A stretch of DNA of 64,000 bases from Chitinophagales bacterium. Its GTDB lineage: Bacteria > Bacteroidota > Bacteroidia > Chitinophagales > Chitinophagaceae. Each line of letters begins with the position of its first letter. Within the stretch, counting starts at the first letter, position 1. The notes under the pieces were generated by a model. The model saw only the letters and a list, made by a program, of their open reading frames with translations. It had not been told where the DNA came from and made no database searches. Shown one piece after another: positions 8,236 through 16,444 of the stretch. A program made the position numbers and the translations under genes. The stretch covers positions 1 to 64,000 of the forward strand of contig JACJXP010000002.1 of the NCBI GenBank assembly GCA_020636575.1. The letters are read 5' to 3'.

Positions 8236-8955
8236 TTACCAGCCACTTGCCAAAACATCAGCAATGTGCATGGTTTTTAAGTTCAATCCTTTTTGCTGGA
8301 TACAACCACCGATATGCATGAGGCAGGAATGGTCTGTAGAAATAATATATTCAGCGCCGGTAGCAAGTGCATTATCGATCTTTTGTTCGCCCATAGCGGC
8401 AGATATAGCATCAAATTTTACCGCAAAGGTTCCGCCGAAACCACAACAGGTTTCCACATCATTCATCTCCGTTAGTTCAAGGCCCTTTACGTTAGCGAGC
8501 AGTTTCCTGGGCTCTTCTTTTATTTTGCATTCCCTCAGCCCGGCACAACTGTCATGATAAGTTGCTTTGCCTTCCAGTACCGCATTGAAATTTGTTTTAT
8601 CCAATTGGTTTACCAGGAAAGAAGAAAGTTCGAAGATCCTGCCGCTGATCTCTGCCACATCATGATGATAGGATGAGTTCTCAAACAGCTTTTCGTAATA
8701 ATTTTTTACAAACCCTACACAACTGGCACTTGGAGCAACAATATATTCAGAACCACTAAAGTCTTTTAAGAATTTTGTACAAACAGATTTGGCCTCATCC
8801 CAGAAACCGGCATTAAAGGCCGGTTGCCCGCAACAGGTTTGTGATGCATTATAACTTACCGAACAACCTGCTTTCTCCAGCACTTTTATCATATTGAATG
8901 CAGTGTCAGGATAAAGCTGATCCACAAAACAGGGTATGAATATCTGTACGTTCAA
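8236..8955 (-). CDS. LutA/YkgE-like (Fe-S)-binding cysteine-rich protein
   Basis: A 239-residue protein with two cysteine-rich CCG domains, as in the LutA/LldE subunit of L-lactate utilisation and in the heterodisulfide-reductase and glycolate-oxidase families. Visible motifs are IPCFVDQLYP at the start, TCCGQPAF near residue 40, a Cys in DSCAGLRE near 131 and TCCGFGGTF near 171. The length is that of LutA. The usual partners LutB and LutC are not in the window, so the substrate is uncertain. It starts four bases after the ribH stop and so is probably the last gene of the pdhA-TPR-ribH run. Confidence 0.85.
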   Translation of the reverse strand: MNVQIFIPCFVDQLYPDTAFNMIKVLEKAGCSVSYNASQTCCGQPAFNAGFWDEAKSVCTKFLKDFSGSEYIVAPSASCVGFVKNYYEKLFENSSYHHDVAEISGRIFELSSFLVNQLDKTNFNAVLEGKATYHDSCAGLRECKIKEEPRKLLANVKGLELTEMNDVETCCGFGGTFAVKFDAISAAMGEQKIDNALATGAEYIISTDHSCLMHIGGCIQQKGLNLKTMHIADVLASGW

Positions 8956-8959
8956 TTTT

Positions 8960-9445
8960 TTATTTCTTTAAGGAACGATTAAGCTGAATCATTTTTAAAG
9001 CCGTTATTGCTGCTTCCACACCTTTATGTCCATGTTTCCCTCCTGTTCTTTCTTTTGCCTGTTCTTCGTTATTGACTGTAAGTACTCCAAAAATAACAGG
9101 TACTTTCAGTTCCAGGTTTAGTTGCAGCACTCCATTTGTTACGGTATTACACACATAATCAAAATGGGGTGTATCGCCTTTAATTACACAACCTAAGGTA
9201 ATAAAAGCATCTGCCTTTTTTTTACTCCGGGAATAGGCGCTTACAGCAAAAGGAATTTCCACGGCACCGGGCACAGTGACCGTTTTTATTTTCTTTATGC
9301 CATGCTTACCAAGTTCCTCTAAACAACCCTTTTCTAGTTCATCCACTATAGCAGCATTCCATTCGGTTTTCACCAAAATGATACAGGCATCCTTCATGTT
9401 CCGGATGCCTGTTTGTAATAATTTGCTGTTCTGTACTTCAGCCAT
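8960..9445 (-). CDS. ribH: 6,7-dimethyl-8-ribityllumazine synthase
   Basis: Penultimate enzyme of riboflavin synthesis: it condenses 5-amino-6-ribitylaminouracil with 3,4-dihydroxy-2-butanone 4-phosphate and forms an icosahedral or pentameric shell in the cytosol. At 161 residues it is normal. Recognisable segments are TVPGAVEIPFAVSAY, FITLGCVIKGDTPHFDYV with the catalytic histidine, and VPVIFGVLTVNNEEQAKERTGG followed by KGVEAA. It lies two bases after the YfgM-like gene and four before the LutA-like gene. The other rib genes are not here, which is common in Bacteroidota. Confidence 0.97.
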   Translation of the reverse strand: MAEVQNSKLLQTGIRNMKDACIILVKTEWNAAIVDELEKGCLEELGKHGIKKIKTVTVPGAVEIPFAVSAYSRSKKKADAFITLGCVIKGDTPHFDYVCNTVTNGVLQLNLELKVPVIFGVLTVNNEEQAKERTGGKHGHKGVEAAITALKMIQLNRSLKK

Positions 9446-9447
9446 AA

Positions 9448-10137
9448 TTAATTTTCGCTGGAATAAACACCGAGCTGTGCCAGGTAGTTGTCAGCCTCAT
9501 TTGCCTGTAATGAACCTGGAAATTTCTCTTTGATCTCTTTATACAGTGCAGTTGCTTCTTTTGAATCTTTCATCACCCTGTCAGCAAAATAAGCTGCGTT
9601 CATCAGGTATTCAGCTGAGTTGGTTTGATCTTCTTCAAAATGATGGGCTGCTTTTTTGTAGTTGGAAAGTGCATCGCTGTTCTTTCCCATATCAGCATAA
9701 GCATCTCCCAGTAATTTATATGCCCGGGCCTGTACAGGTTTTGAACTGGTACTGAACTTTTTTAACTGCTGAACAGCTTTTTCATTTTCATTCAGCTTGA
9801 TGTAGCAGCTACCGGCATAAAAACGGGCCATCTTACCGGCTTTTGTTCCCCCGTATTTATTGATCACTTTTAAAAAGCCCCAGCTCTGGCCATCGCCATT
9901 CAGTGCTTTATCAACAGAATCCATGCGGTAATAAGTTTCTGCACGGAACAATGCATCTGCTGCTTTGTTTTCTTTAGGTTTTACCACAAAATTCTGGTAA
10001 CCATACCAGCCACCCACCAACACGATGATGGCAACTGAAATGATCATTACCGGTTTATTGTATTTCTCCCAGAAATCTTTTGCCCTGGCAACGATTTCAT
10101 CGCCGTCCATATCCTGCACTTTTTTCTTCTCTGCCAT
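9448..10137 (-). CDS. YfgM-like membrane-anchored TPR protein
   Basis: A 229-residue protein with a short cytosolic N-terminus, one membrane helix at about residues 31-52 (PVMIISVAIIVLVGGWYGY) and a large C-terminal part of TPR units (KPVQARAYKLLGDAYADMGK at about 131-150 and further helices). This layout matches the YfgM/tetratricopeptide family, ancillary to the SecYEG translocon and periplasmic chaperones in E. coli. It sits between pdhA (20 bases upstream) and ribH (two bases downstream). The recF/DUF721/TPR/ribH neighbourhood is, from memory, common in Chitinophagaceae; the link to riboflavin is probably only positional. Confidence 0.8.
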   Translation of the reverse strand: MAEKKKVQDMDGDEIVARAKDFWEKYNKPVMIISVAIIVLVGGWYGYQNFVVKPKENKAADALFRAETYYRMDSVDKALNGDGQSWGFLKVINKYGGTKAGKMARFYAGSCYIKLNENEKAVQQLKKFSTSSKPVQARAYKLLGDAYADMGKNSDALSNYKKAAHHFEEDQTNSAEYLMNAAYFADRVMKDSKEATALYKEIKEKFPGSLQANEADNYLAQLGVYSSEN

Positions 10138-10157
10138 ATATAGTTTGTTTACTTTTT

Positions 10158-11153
10158 TTAGTCTGTAATAAAGGGATAGTTCTGATCTACATACACATCT
10201 TTCAATACTTCACTGTCATCGGGCCATGGACTTTCTTCTGCAAATTTTACAGAAGCTTCCACCATTTCATCCACCCTTTTGTTGATGACATCAATTTCTT
10301 CCTGTGTAGCTATTTTGCCTTTTTGTATTGTGGTAAGTACCTGCTGAATAGGATCTTTACTTTTATATTCTTCCACTTCTTCCTTGGTGCGGTACTTCTG
10401 CGGATCACTGATAGAGTGCCCTTTGTATCGGTATGTTTTTATTTCTAACAGTGTAGGCCCCTCACCTTCCCGGGCTCTTTTCACAGCCCTGCTTACACCA
10501 TCATGTACATCTTCGGGACTCATACCGTTTATGGCATCGGCCGGCATTTCATAAGCATCTGCCAGTTTGTAAATGTCAATTACGTTAGAAGTACGTTCTA
10601 TCGAAGTACCCATGGCGTAGTTATTGTTCTCACAAATAAAAATTACCGGCAGTTTCCACAACATGGCCAGGTTAAAGGTTTCATGCAGCATACCCTGGCG
10701 GGCAGCACCATCACCAAAATAACAAAGCACCACATTGTCTGACCCACGGTATTTTTCAGCAAAAGCCAAACCAGCGCCGGTACCTATCTGGGCACCTACG
10801 ATGCCATGGCCTCCATAGAAGTTCACATCTTTTCCAAAAAAGTGCATGCTTCCACCCTTTCCTTTGGCACAACCAGTGGCTTTACCATAAAGCTCGGCCA
10901 TACAGCTATCCACAGATACACCTTTGGCAATAGCCAATCCATGATCACGGTAAGCAGTAATAAAAAGATCTTCGGGACGGGTGGCTGTCATACAACCGGC
11001 AGCGATAGCTTCCTGGCCCACATAAGCATGGAAGAATCCGCGGATCTTACCTTCCATTTTATACTTTTCTTCGGCCATTAATTCAAACTGGCGGATAAGC
11101 TGCATCAGCTCATACCAGTACATGTAGGTTTCTTTGGAAAATTTTGCTGCCAC
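10158..11153 (-). CDS. pdhA: pyruvate dehydrogenase E1 component, alpha subunit
   Basis: Thiamine-diphosphate-dependent alpha subunit of the E1 heterotetramer that decarboxylates pyruvate for acetyl-CoA formation. The TPP/Mg motif runs from GDGAARQGMLHE to the closing Asn pair in FICENN. Other signatures are GGSMHFFGKDVNFYGGHGIV and RYKGHSISDPQKYRTKEE, the phosphorylation-loop equivalent with Ser and His. At 331 residues it is typical of bacterial E1-alpha. E1-beta, E2 and E3 are not in the window. The chain is close to branched-chain 2-oxoacid dehydrogenase E1-alpha, but the GGSMHF signature and length favour pyruvate. A TATTTTTG -7 box precedes it. Confidence 0.92.
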   Translation of the reverse strand: MAAKFSKETYMYWYELMQLIRQFELMAEEKYKMEGKIRGFFHAYVGQEAIAAGCMTATRPEDLFITAYRDHGLAIAKGVSVDSCMAELYGKATGCAKGKGGSMHFFGKDVNFYGGHGIVGAQIGTGAGLAFAEKYRGSDNVVLCYFGDGAARQGMLHETFNLAMLWKLPVIFICENNNYAMGTSIERTSNVIDIYKLADAYEMPADAINGMSPEDVHDGVSRAVKRAREGEGPTLLEIKTYRYKGHSISDPQKYRTKEEVEEYKSKDPIQQVLTTIQKGKIATQEEIDVINKRVDEMVEASVKFAEESPWPDDSEVLKDVYVDQNYPFITD

Positions 11154-11172
11154 CGGCTAAAATTTTGAGGTG

Positions 11173-11180
11173 CAAAAATA
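11173..11180 (-). promoter_or_regulatory. -7 promoter box of the pdhA run
   Basis: The minus strand reads TATTTTTG, matching TAnnTTTG, 20 bases before the pdhA ATG. It would drive pdhA, the TPR gene, ribH and the LutA-like gene, which are separated by 2-20 bases. Confidence 0.5.
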
Positions 11181-11254
11181 AGGGAAAGAATACAATATTT
11201 TGTGGCAAATCTGCTGTACAGAAAAGGAATATCAGCCTGAAAATCTGCTTTTTA

Positions 11255-11641
11255 CTACTTTTTTGCGCCCGGGGTATCCTTATTCATCTGCTGCAGCTTA
11301 AAAACAGGGTTATTAAGTACTTTGTTGTTCCCATATCTTTCTCTCATGATCCTCGCATAAGCTTCAGTTTTGGCAACATTTGGCATATTGAACTGGCTCA
11401 TATCCGGCCTAAGGCAAGGCATATTCCAAACCATGTCAGGTGGAATGGCAGCATCGGGTAATTTGGGCAACTGAGTAAGATCAACGTAAACGGTATCCCC
11501 ATTCTTCCCCCAGGAATGTGACAGAACTTTAGGATTGCTCATTTTGTTGAGATCAAATATATCCTGCTTTTCTTCTTCCTGGGCATTTATACCTGCTACA
11601 ACAAAAGTTAGCATGGAAATAGTTAGTACTACTTTACGCAT
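11255..11641 (-). CDS. secreted protein of unknown function
   Basis: A 128-residue protein with a signal peptide at residues 1-20 (MRKVVLTISMLTFVVAGINA/Q). The mature part is rich in Pro, Met and Asn (PDAAIPPDMVWNMPCLRPDM, then a Lys-rich end) with one cysteine. I recognise no domain. It is separated by 101 bases from pdhA and diverges from recF, 50 bases away. Good start context and clean export signal support a real gene. Likely a lineage-restricted periplasmic or surface protein. Confidence 0.75.
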   Translation of the reverse strand: MRKVVLTISMLTFVVAGINAQEEEKQDIFDLNKMSNPKVLSHSWGKNGDTVYVDLTQLPKLPDAAIPPDMVWNMPCLRPDMSQFNMPNVAKTEAYARIMRERYGNNKVLNNPVFKLQQMNKDTPGAKK

Positions 11642-11691
11642 AGGATGAGTTTCTACTAAGTTACAAATTAGTTCTTGCTAATATTGCAGCA

Positions 11692-12774
11692 GTGCCGGCG
11701 CTTAAAAAGATATCACTTTTTCAGTTCAAGAACTACCAGCAACAGTCTTTTGACCTAGGGGCAAAGGTTACAGGTATTTGTGGTAAAAACGGTATCGGTA
11801 AAACCAATCTGCTGGATGCGATCTATTATCTCTGCTTTACCCGCAGCTATTTTAGTCGCCAGGACGGAAATAATGTATTGTCCGGAAAAACGGGTTTTCG
11901 TATCGAAGGAGAATTTCAGAATGGCGGTGAGCCGGAAAAAGCAGTTTGTGTGCTTAGAGAAACAGGTAAAAAAGAGTTTTCGATCAATGGAGAAGCTTAT
12001 GAAAAATTTTCTCATCATGTGGGCCGGTATACCTGTGTGGTGATCGCACCGGATGATGCAGTGCTGGTAACAGGAGGAAGCGATGAAAGACGGAAGTTTG
12101 TAGATGCTATGCTTTGCCAGGTGGATGTTGATTATCTCCGCCACCTGATCACCTATAACAAAGTATTACTGCAGCGTAATTCCCAGCTGAAGTCTTTCTT
12201 TGAAACCGGCAGGCAGGATATGGAACTTTTGAAAGTGCTCGACGACCAGCTCACACAGCCGGGTGTTTATATTTTTGAAAAAAGAAAGATCTTTTTAGGA
12301 TCATTTCTGCCACTTGTTACACACTATTATGCTGACATTGCAGGAGTTAAGGAAAATATCTCTACTTCCTATGAAAGTGATCTTTTGTCATCATCTTGGG
12401 CTGATCTTTTTACAGCAAACAGGCAAAAGGACCTTCATTCCATGCGGACAAATGCCGGGGTACAAAAGGACGACCTCGTATTCCAGTTCAATGATCAGCC
12501 ATTTAAGAATATTGCTTCACAGGGACAAAGGAAAAGCCTGCTTTTTGCATTAAAACTGGCTGAAACGGAAGTGTTGACAACAGAAAAAGGTTTCCCTCCG
12601 TTGCTGCTGCTGGATGATGTATTTGAGAAACTGGACGAAGACCGCATTAATAATCTGCTGAAAAAGGTTTGTAGCGAAAGTAATGGCCAGGTTATCATTA
12701 CAGATACAGATGAAAAACGGTTTGCAGCTACCATGAAGCGGCTGGAAATTCCATATCAGCTGATCAATCTGTAA
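11692..12774 (+). CDS. recF: DNA replication and repair protein RecF
   Basis: SMC-like ATPase that, with RecO and RecR, loads RecA onto gapped DNA. The Walker A motif is GKNGIGKTNLLDAI near residue 30. The ABC signature is around SQGQRKSLLFALKLAE and Walker B is LLLLDDVFEKLDEDR near residue 305. The 360 residues are standard. The start is a GTG at 11692, since no in-frame ATG precedes the conserved LFQFKNY. The next gene downstream is the DUF721 protein, a common pairing in Bacteroidota. dnaA, dnaN and gyrB, with which recF is linked in other phyla, are absent here. Confidence 0.96.
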   Translation: MPALKKISLFQFKNYQQQSFDLGAKVTGICGKNGIGKTNLLDAIYYLCFTRSYFSRQDGNNVLSGKTGFRIEGEFQNGGEPEKAVCVLRETGKKEFSINGEAYEKFSHHVGRYTCVVIAPDDAVLVTGGSDERRKFVDAMLCQVDVDYLRHLITYNKVLLQRNSQLKSFFETGRQDMELLKVLDDQLTQPGVYIFEKRKIFLGSFLPLVTHYYADIAGVKENISTSYESDLLSSSWADLFTANRQKDLHSMRTNAGVQKDDLVFQFNDQPFKNIASQGQRKSLLFALKLAETEVLTTEKGFPPLLLLDDVFEKLDEDRINNLLKKVCSESNGQVIITDTDEKRFAATMKRLEIPYQLINL

Positions 12775-12892
12775 TACCGCTTACAGCCATACGTTAAGCA
12801 GAAAAGTTCTTATAGGCGGCATTATATGTTTTCATCAGCAAAAACAGTTTTATTGATTGCTAAAATCTTTAAAATCGGTATAATTTTACCAT

Positions 12893-13174
12893 ATGGGAGA
12901 GTTTTCATTAGGTGAAGCCATGCAGGAATTTTTGAAAGCCAGTCGTATCAAAGGCGGTATACAGGCTTTGCAGATAGAAGATGTATGGGAAGAAATTATG
13001 GGTAAAACCATTGCCCGCTATACGGATAAACTACAGATCATCGGGGATAAATTGATCATCACCACCCATGTGGCTCCGCTAAAGAATGAACTACGTTACC
13101 AGAAGGAAAAGATAAAGCAAAGAGTAAATGAAGCCCTGCATCAAAAGGCGGTGAATGAAGTGATTGTTCAATAA
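12893..13174 (+). CDS. DUF721 domain protein
   Basis: A 93-residue protein of the DUF721/DciA-like group. The family core shows as VWEEIMGKTIARYTDKLQI followed by LIITTHVAPLKNELRYQKEK. DciA, the larger relative, is the ancestral loader of the replicative helicase; short Bacteroidota versions keep the same core, so a role in replication is possible but inferred. It lies 118 bases after recF on the same strand. No strong promoter or terminator is visible between them, so cotranscription is possible. Confidence 0.85.
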   Translation: MGEFSLGEAMQEFLKASRIKGGIQALQIEDVWEEIMGKTIARYTDKLQIIGDKLIITTHVAPLKNELRYQKEKIKQRVNEALHQKAVNEVIVQ

Positions 13175-13189
13175 AATCTTCCTTTCAAA

Positions 13190-13549
13190 ATGATTGATAA
13201 TCATTTTTGTGAAATATTGGAATATCGTATTTCAGAATCTTTGTCAAACTCTGAAAATATAGAGATGAGGAGATGCTGGTGCGATGGTATTGAAATTCCA
13301 GATATAGAAGATGATTTGTCAATTGTAGAAAGAAACAGCATTCTTACACAAGCCTGGATTGACGAGGGAAGAATTAAAGGAAAGAGTAGAGGCCAATTTA
13401 AATACGACATAGTTATCTGGCTGGGCGAAAAGTCAATTAAGAATTACAAAAATCGGTTGTCGATAGACGAATGTATTCCTGAAGGCATTGATGATAGTTG
13501 GATTTCATTAAATATTAAAGAAAGAAAAATTGAAATTCAACTTTATTAG
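13190..13549 (+). CDS. small acidic protein of unknown function
   Basis: A 119-residue cytosolic protein without signal peptide or membrane segment. It is acidic, with two Trp-Cys/Trp-Leu hydrophobic patches (MRRCWCDGIEIPDIEDDLSI; FKYDIVIWLGEKSIKNYKN). The coding DNA is visibly richer in A+T than recF or DUF721. It begins 15 bases after the DUF721 stop and ends directly against the convergent permease gene. I recognise no family. Its size and acidity resemble immunity or antitoxin-type orphans, but no toxin is nearby, so this is only a resemblance. Confidence 0.65.
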   Translation: MIDNHFCEILEYRISESLSNSENIEMRRCWCDGIEIPDIEDDLSIVERNSILTQAWIDEGRIKGKSRGQFKYDIVIWLGEKSIKNYKNRLSIDECIPEGIDDSWISLNIKERKIEIQLY

Positions 13550-14614
13550 CTACTTCATTCTCACCCTCGGATCAATTACGCCATATAGCACATCAGCCAG
13601 AATATTAATGAGTATAAAAAAAGTAGCGGAGATCAGTACAGAACCCATTACCACCGGGTAATCTAATTTTTCCAACGCATCCACTGTAACCTTCCCTATT
13701 CCCTGCCAGCCAAAAATATATTCTACAAAGAATGCCCCGGCCAGTAGTTCTGCAAACCAACCAGTGATAGCTGTTATCACCGGGTTTAATGCATTGCGTA
13801 ATGCATGTTTCCAGACCACTACCCTTTTATTCAAACCTTTGGCATAAGCTGTGCGGATATAATCCTGGTTCAGCACATCCAGCATGGCGCTGCGGGTAAG
13901 CTGGGTAATAATAGCCAGTGGTCGTATGCCCAATGTAACTGCGGGTAAAATGAGGTTTTGAAGGCTCAGCCTTTTGTTGCCAGCATCATCAATGGTAAAC
14001 CAGCTTCCGGCAATATGCAACCCTGTCCAGTCGCTTAGCACAAAACCAAAAATGTACATGATGATGATGCCCATAAAAAATGATGGTGCTGAAATACCGA
14101 CAATACTGGCAAATACAGCGGATGTGTCCATCCAGGTATTTCTTTTTACAGCAGCCAACACTCCCAGCGGAATACCAATTACAATAGCGATCAGCATGGC
14201 TGCCACGGCAAGCATCATAGTGCCGGGTAAAGCTTGCATCAGGATATTCCAGACATCTCTTTTGCTTTGGTATGACCGGCGCAGGTAAGGGATCTTTAAG
14301 CCAAATTTTTTGTTCCCACCAATAAAAATGCCTTTTAGATTCTTTTTTTGAATATCCTCCTTTGAGTGAAAACAAATGGGTGAAACATCATTGATATAAA
14401 AAAGCAATTGTTTGAATTTGGGAATAGGTTCTCCTTTTTTGTCAATGAGGTATAGTTCCTGCCGTATATTGGCCTGTGTAGTGGAATCGCCTGTTTGCCC
14501 CATTACGATGCGGGACGGATCACCAAAGCCCTGGAAAAGAAAAAATACCAAAACAATAACGCCGGCAAGTACCAGCAAACCATACAGCAATTTTTTGGTA
14601 ATGAGTTTTATCAT
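13550..14614 (-). CDS. DppB/OppB-type ABC transporter permease
   Basis: Inner-membrane permease of the dipeptide/oligopeptide/nickel ABC family, 354 residues. It has an N-terminal helix (LLYGLLVLAGVIVLVFFLF), an extracytoplasmic segment of about 85 residues including a charged insert, then five more helices. The EAA-like loop is KHALRNALNPVITAITGWFA near residue 270. No binding protein, second permease or ATPase is in the window; partner genes must be elsewhere. It overlaps the BT_3928-type gene by 4 nt (14611-14614), which points to translational coupling. Confidence 0.9.
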   Translation of the reverse strand: MIKLITKKLLYGLLVLAGVIVLVFFLFQGFGDPSRIVMGQTGDSTTQANIRQELYLIDKKGEPIPKFKQLLFYINDVSPICFHSKEDIQKKNLKGIFIGGNKKFGLKIPYLRRSYQSKRDVWNILMQALPGTMMLAVAAMLIAIVIGIPLGVLAAVKRNTWMDTSAVFASIVGISAPSFFMGIIIMYIFGFVLSDWTGLHIAGSWFTIDDAGNKRLSLQNLILPAVTLGIRPLAIITQLTRSAMLDVLNQDYIRTAYAKGLNKRVVVWKHALRNALNPVITAITGWFAELLAGAFFVEYIFGWQGIGKVTVDALEKLDYPVVMGSVLISATFFILINILADVLYGVIDPRVRMK

Positions 14615-15813
14615 TGTTCCATTGTAGTACTGTCTTCAACAATTGTATCTTCCGGCATCTTTGGCGGTGGCGGAGGCAGCATTTCACTTTCCTGAATGTT
14701 GTTGATATTTGGAATAACATTGCCCATTCTGTGATAACTCCATTTGCCCAGTACTGTTCCCTTTTTCAGAAAAAATAAACAAGGATCGGTGCGGGCAGCA
14801 GTAGCGATAGCTTTATAATCACATTTAAATATTTGTATATCACTGAAGCCTGTTCCTTCGATTACCTCTAAAGCTTCACCCGGCGCTGCCGTGATCATGT
14901 AAACGGGGATATGTTTTAAAGTAGCCAGTTTATAGACCTCTTCAAAATCAGCTTTCCATTTTTTGGGGGAAACAGAGAATTTTTCGCAGAATAGCAAAAC
15001 AGCGTAAGGCTGTGATAAAACAATTTCAGTTGAATCCTCATTGGTCGGCCCCGAAAGAGAAAATCCTTTAATAGGCGGTTCATTGTTTTTCCCTTTTCTT
15101 ATTACCCTGTCATAACGCTTTACCAGGCTGTAATCTGTCGAATTGAAATCAGCCGGGAATTTATCAGCTGTAAATTCTACCTCTTGTCCATTTTTGTTAT
15201 ATACAAAAGTGATCACAGTGCTATCCGGAATGGCATTGGCCGGCACTTTCATTTTCTCGGATATATTATTTCCTTTTTTAAAAGGCAAACAATCAACAAT
15301 TGGTAAGTAAGTAAGAGTGTACCATTGCAATCCAAACGAAAAGATAGTTACACTGACCATTTTAATGATGTTCAGTTTCTCTGACAAAAATGGTTTGATG
15401 AATTTCTGTTTCCAGAAAATAAGTCCGATCAGGATCAGCAAGAAGATATCCTTTAAAAAAGATGATTTGGAGGTAAGCGGCAAACAATCACCAAAACAAC
15501 CACAATTGGTTGGCTTGCCTGTAACGTACGTATAGCCGGTTAGAAAAGTGAAGAATACTATAAGGAGAAGTAGTAGCCAGCTAAAAAGTCTGATGCGCCA
15601 GCCGATCAGCAAAGCCGTTCCGGCAATAATTTCAAAAGCATTCATGAAGACGGACATCGGTAATGTGATGCTGTTGAAACCATGCAGGCCCCACACTTCA
15701 AAAAACTCCTGCATTTTATAGCTTAATCCAAGGGGGTCATTTGCCTTTACCAATCCTGAAAAAATGAACAGGAGGCCTACAATGATCCGGGCTATATTGA
15801 CTGCTATCTTCAT
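14611..15813 (-). CDS. BT_3928-type DoxX/MauE membrane protein with thioredoxin-like C-terminus
   Basis: A 400-residue inner-membrane protein. Residues 1-165 form four membrane helices of the DoxX/MauE type (ARIIVGLLFIFSGLVKANDP; NAFEIIAGTALLIGW; a CGCFGDCLPL cysteine cluster). The C-terminal half looks like a thioredoxin fold but lacks a CXXC active site (KFSVSPKKWKADFEEVYKL). A redox or quinone-linked role is inferred. It overlaps the upstream DUF1599 gene by 4 nt and the downstream permease by 4 nt. In many Bacteroidota this pair is followed by tpiA; here the permease takes that place. Confidence 0.85.
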   Translation of the reverse strand: MKIAVNIARIIVGLLFIFSGLVKANDPLGLSYKMQEFFEVWGLHGFNSITLPMSVFMNAFEIIAGTALLIGWRIRLFSWLLLLLIVFFTFLTGYTYVTGKPTNCGCFGDCLPLTSKSSFLKDIFLLILIGLIFWKQKFIKPFLSEKLNIIKMVSVTIFSFGLQWYTLTYLPIVDCLPFKKGNNISEKMKVPANAIPDSTVITFVYNKNGQEVEFTADKFPADFNSTDYSLVKRYDRVIRKGKNNEPPIKGFSLSGPTNEDSTEIVLSQPYAVLLFCEKFSVSPKKWKADFEEVYKLATLKHIPVYMITAAPGEALEVIEGTGFSDIQIFKCDYKAIATAARTDPCLFFLKKGTVLGKWSYHRMGNVIPNINNIQESEMLPPPPPKMPEDTIVEDSTTMEQ

Positions 15814-16343
15814 GGCATTAGTATCAGTGCAAATACTGCATAATTGAGAATATCCAGGTAATTACTTTCAATGCCTTCACTGACCAGGGTTTTACCTTCA
15901 TTGCTGAGTATTTGCTTTATTCGCTGGAGTTTCATTAAAATAAGATCAGTAAAACTTTCCTGGCTCATGTCACGCCATGCTTCACCATAATCATGGTTTT
16001 TATTTTGCATCAGTTTTTTGGCTATTTCGACTTGTTTGTTATAGCTGGTTTCTACCTCTTTTACATCTAACTCTTCCGGGTCATTTTCACCCATTTCAAG
16101 TTGAATAAGGCCTATCACAGCGTAGTTCACAATTGCCTGAAATTCGGAAGCGATATCATCCCCAATTTTTTGTGTCTTTTTTTCCTGGATAGTTCGGATA
16201 CGTTGCGCTTTGATGAAGATCTGGTCAACGATGGAAATGGTACGTAGTACTCTCCATGCTGTTCCATAATCTTTTGTTTTCACCAAAAAAATATCCCTGC
16301 ATCCTGCTATGGCCTTATCATATTGCTGATCGGTGGTTGTCAT
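15810..16343 (-). CDS. DUF1599 (nucleotide modification associated domain 1) protein
   Basis: A cytosolic protein of 177 residues from the ATG at 16343 (a longer start at 16364 is possible). It contains two related halves, each with a KDYGTAWRVLR / HDYGEAWRDMS motif around residues 30 and 125. This duplicated helical unit is the hallmark of DUF1599, predicted to act in nucleotide modification or as an all-alpha NTP pyrophosphatase-like fold. No direct activity is known to me. It is the first gene of a 4-nt-overlapping run with the BT_3928-type gene and the permease, and is divergent from folP. Confidence 0.85.
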   Translation of the reverse strand: MTTTDQQYDKAIAGCRDIFLVKTKDYGTAWRVLRTISIVDQIFIKAQRIRTIQEKKTQKIGDDIASEFQAIVNYAVIGLIQLEMGENDPEELDVKEVETSYNKQVEIAKKLMQNKNHDYGEAWRDMSQESFTDLILMKLQRIKQILSNEGKTLVSEGIESNYLDILNYAVFALILMP

Positions 16344-16444
16344 ATTTTCAGAAGCGATTATCAATTGTTTTTCTTTTGGCTACCAAGGCCTTCCAAAATC
16401 GGATCGGCTTATCTTTATCGTCAAAAATAACAAAGAATCAACGA

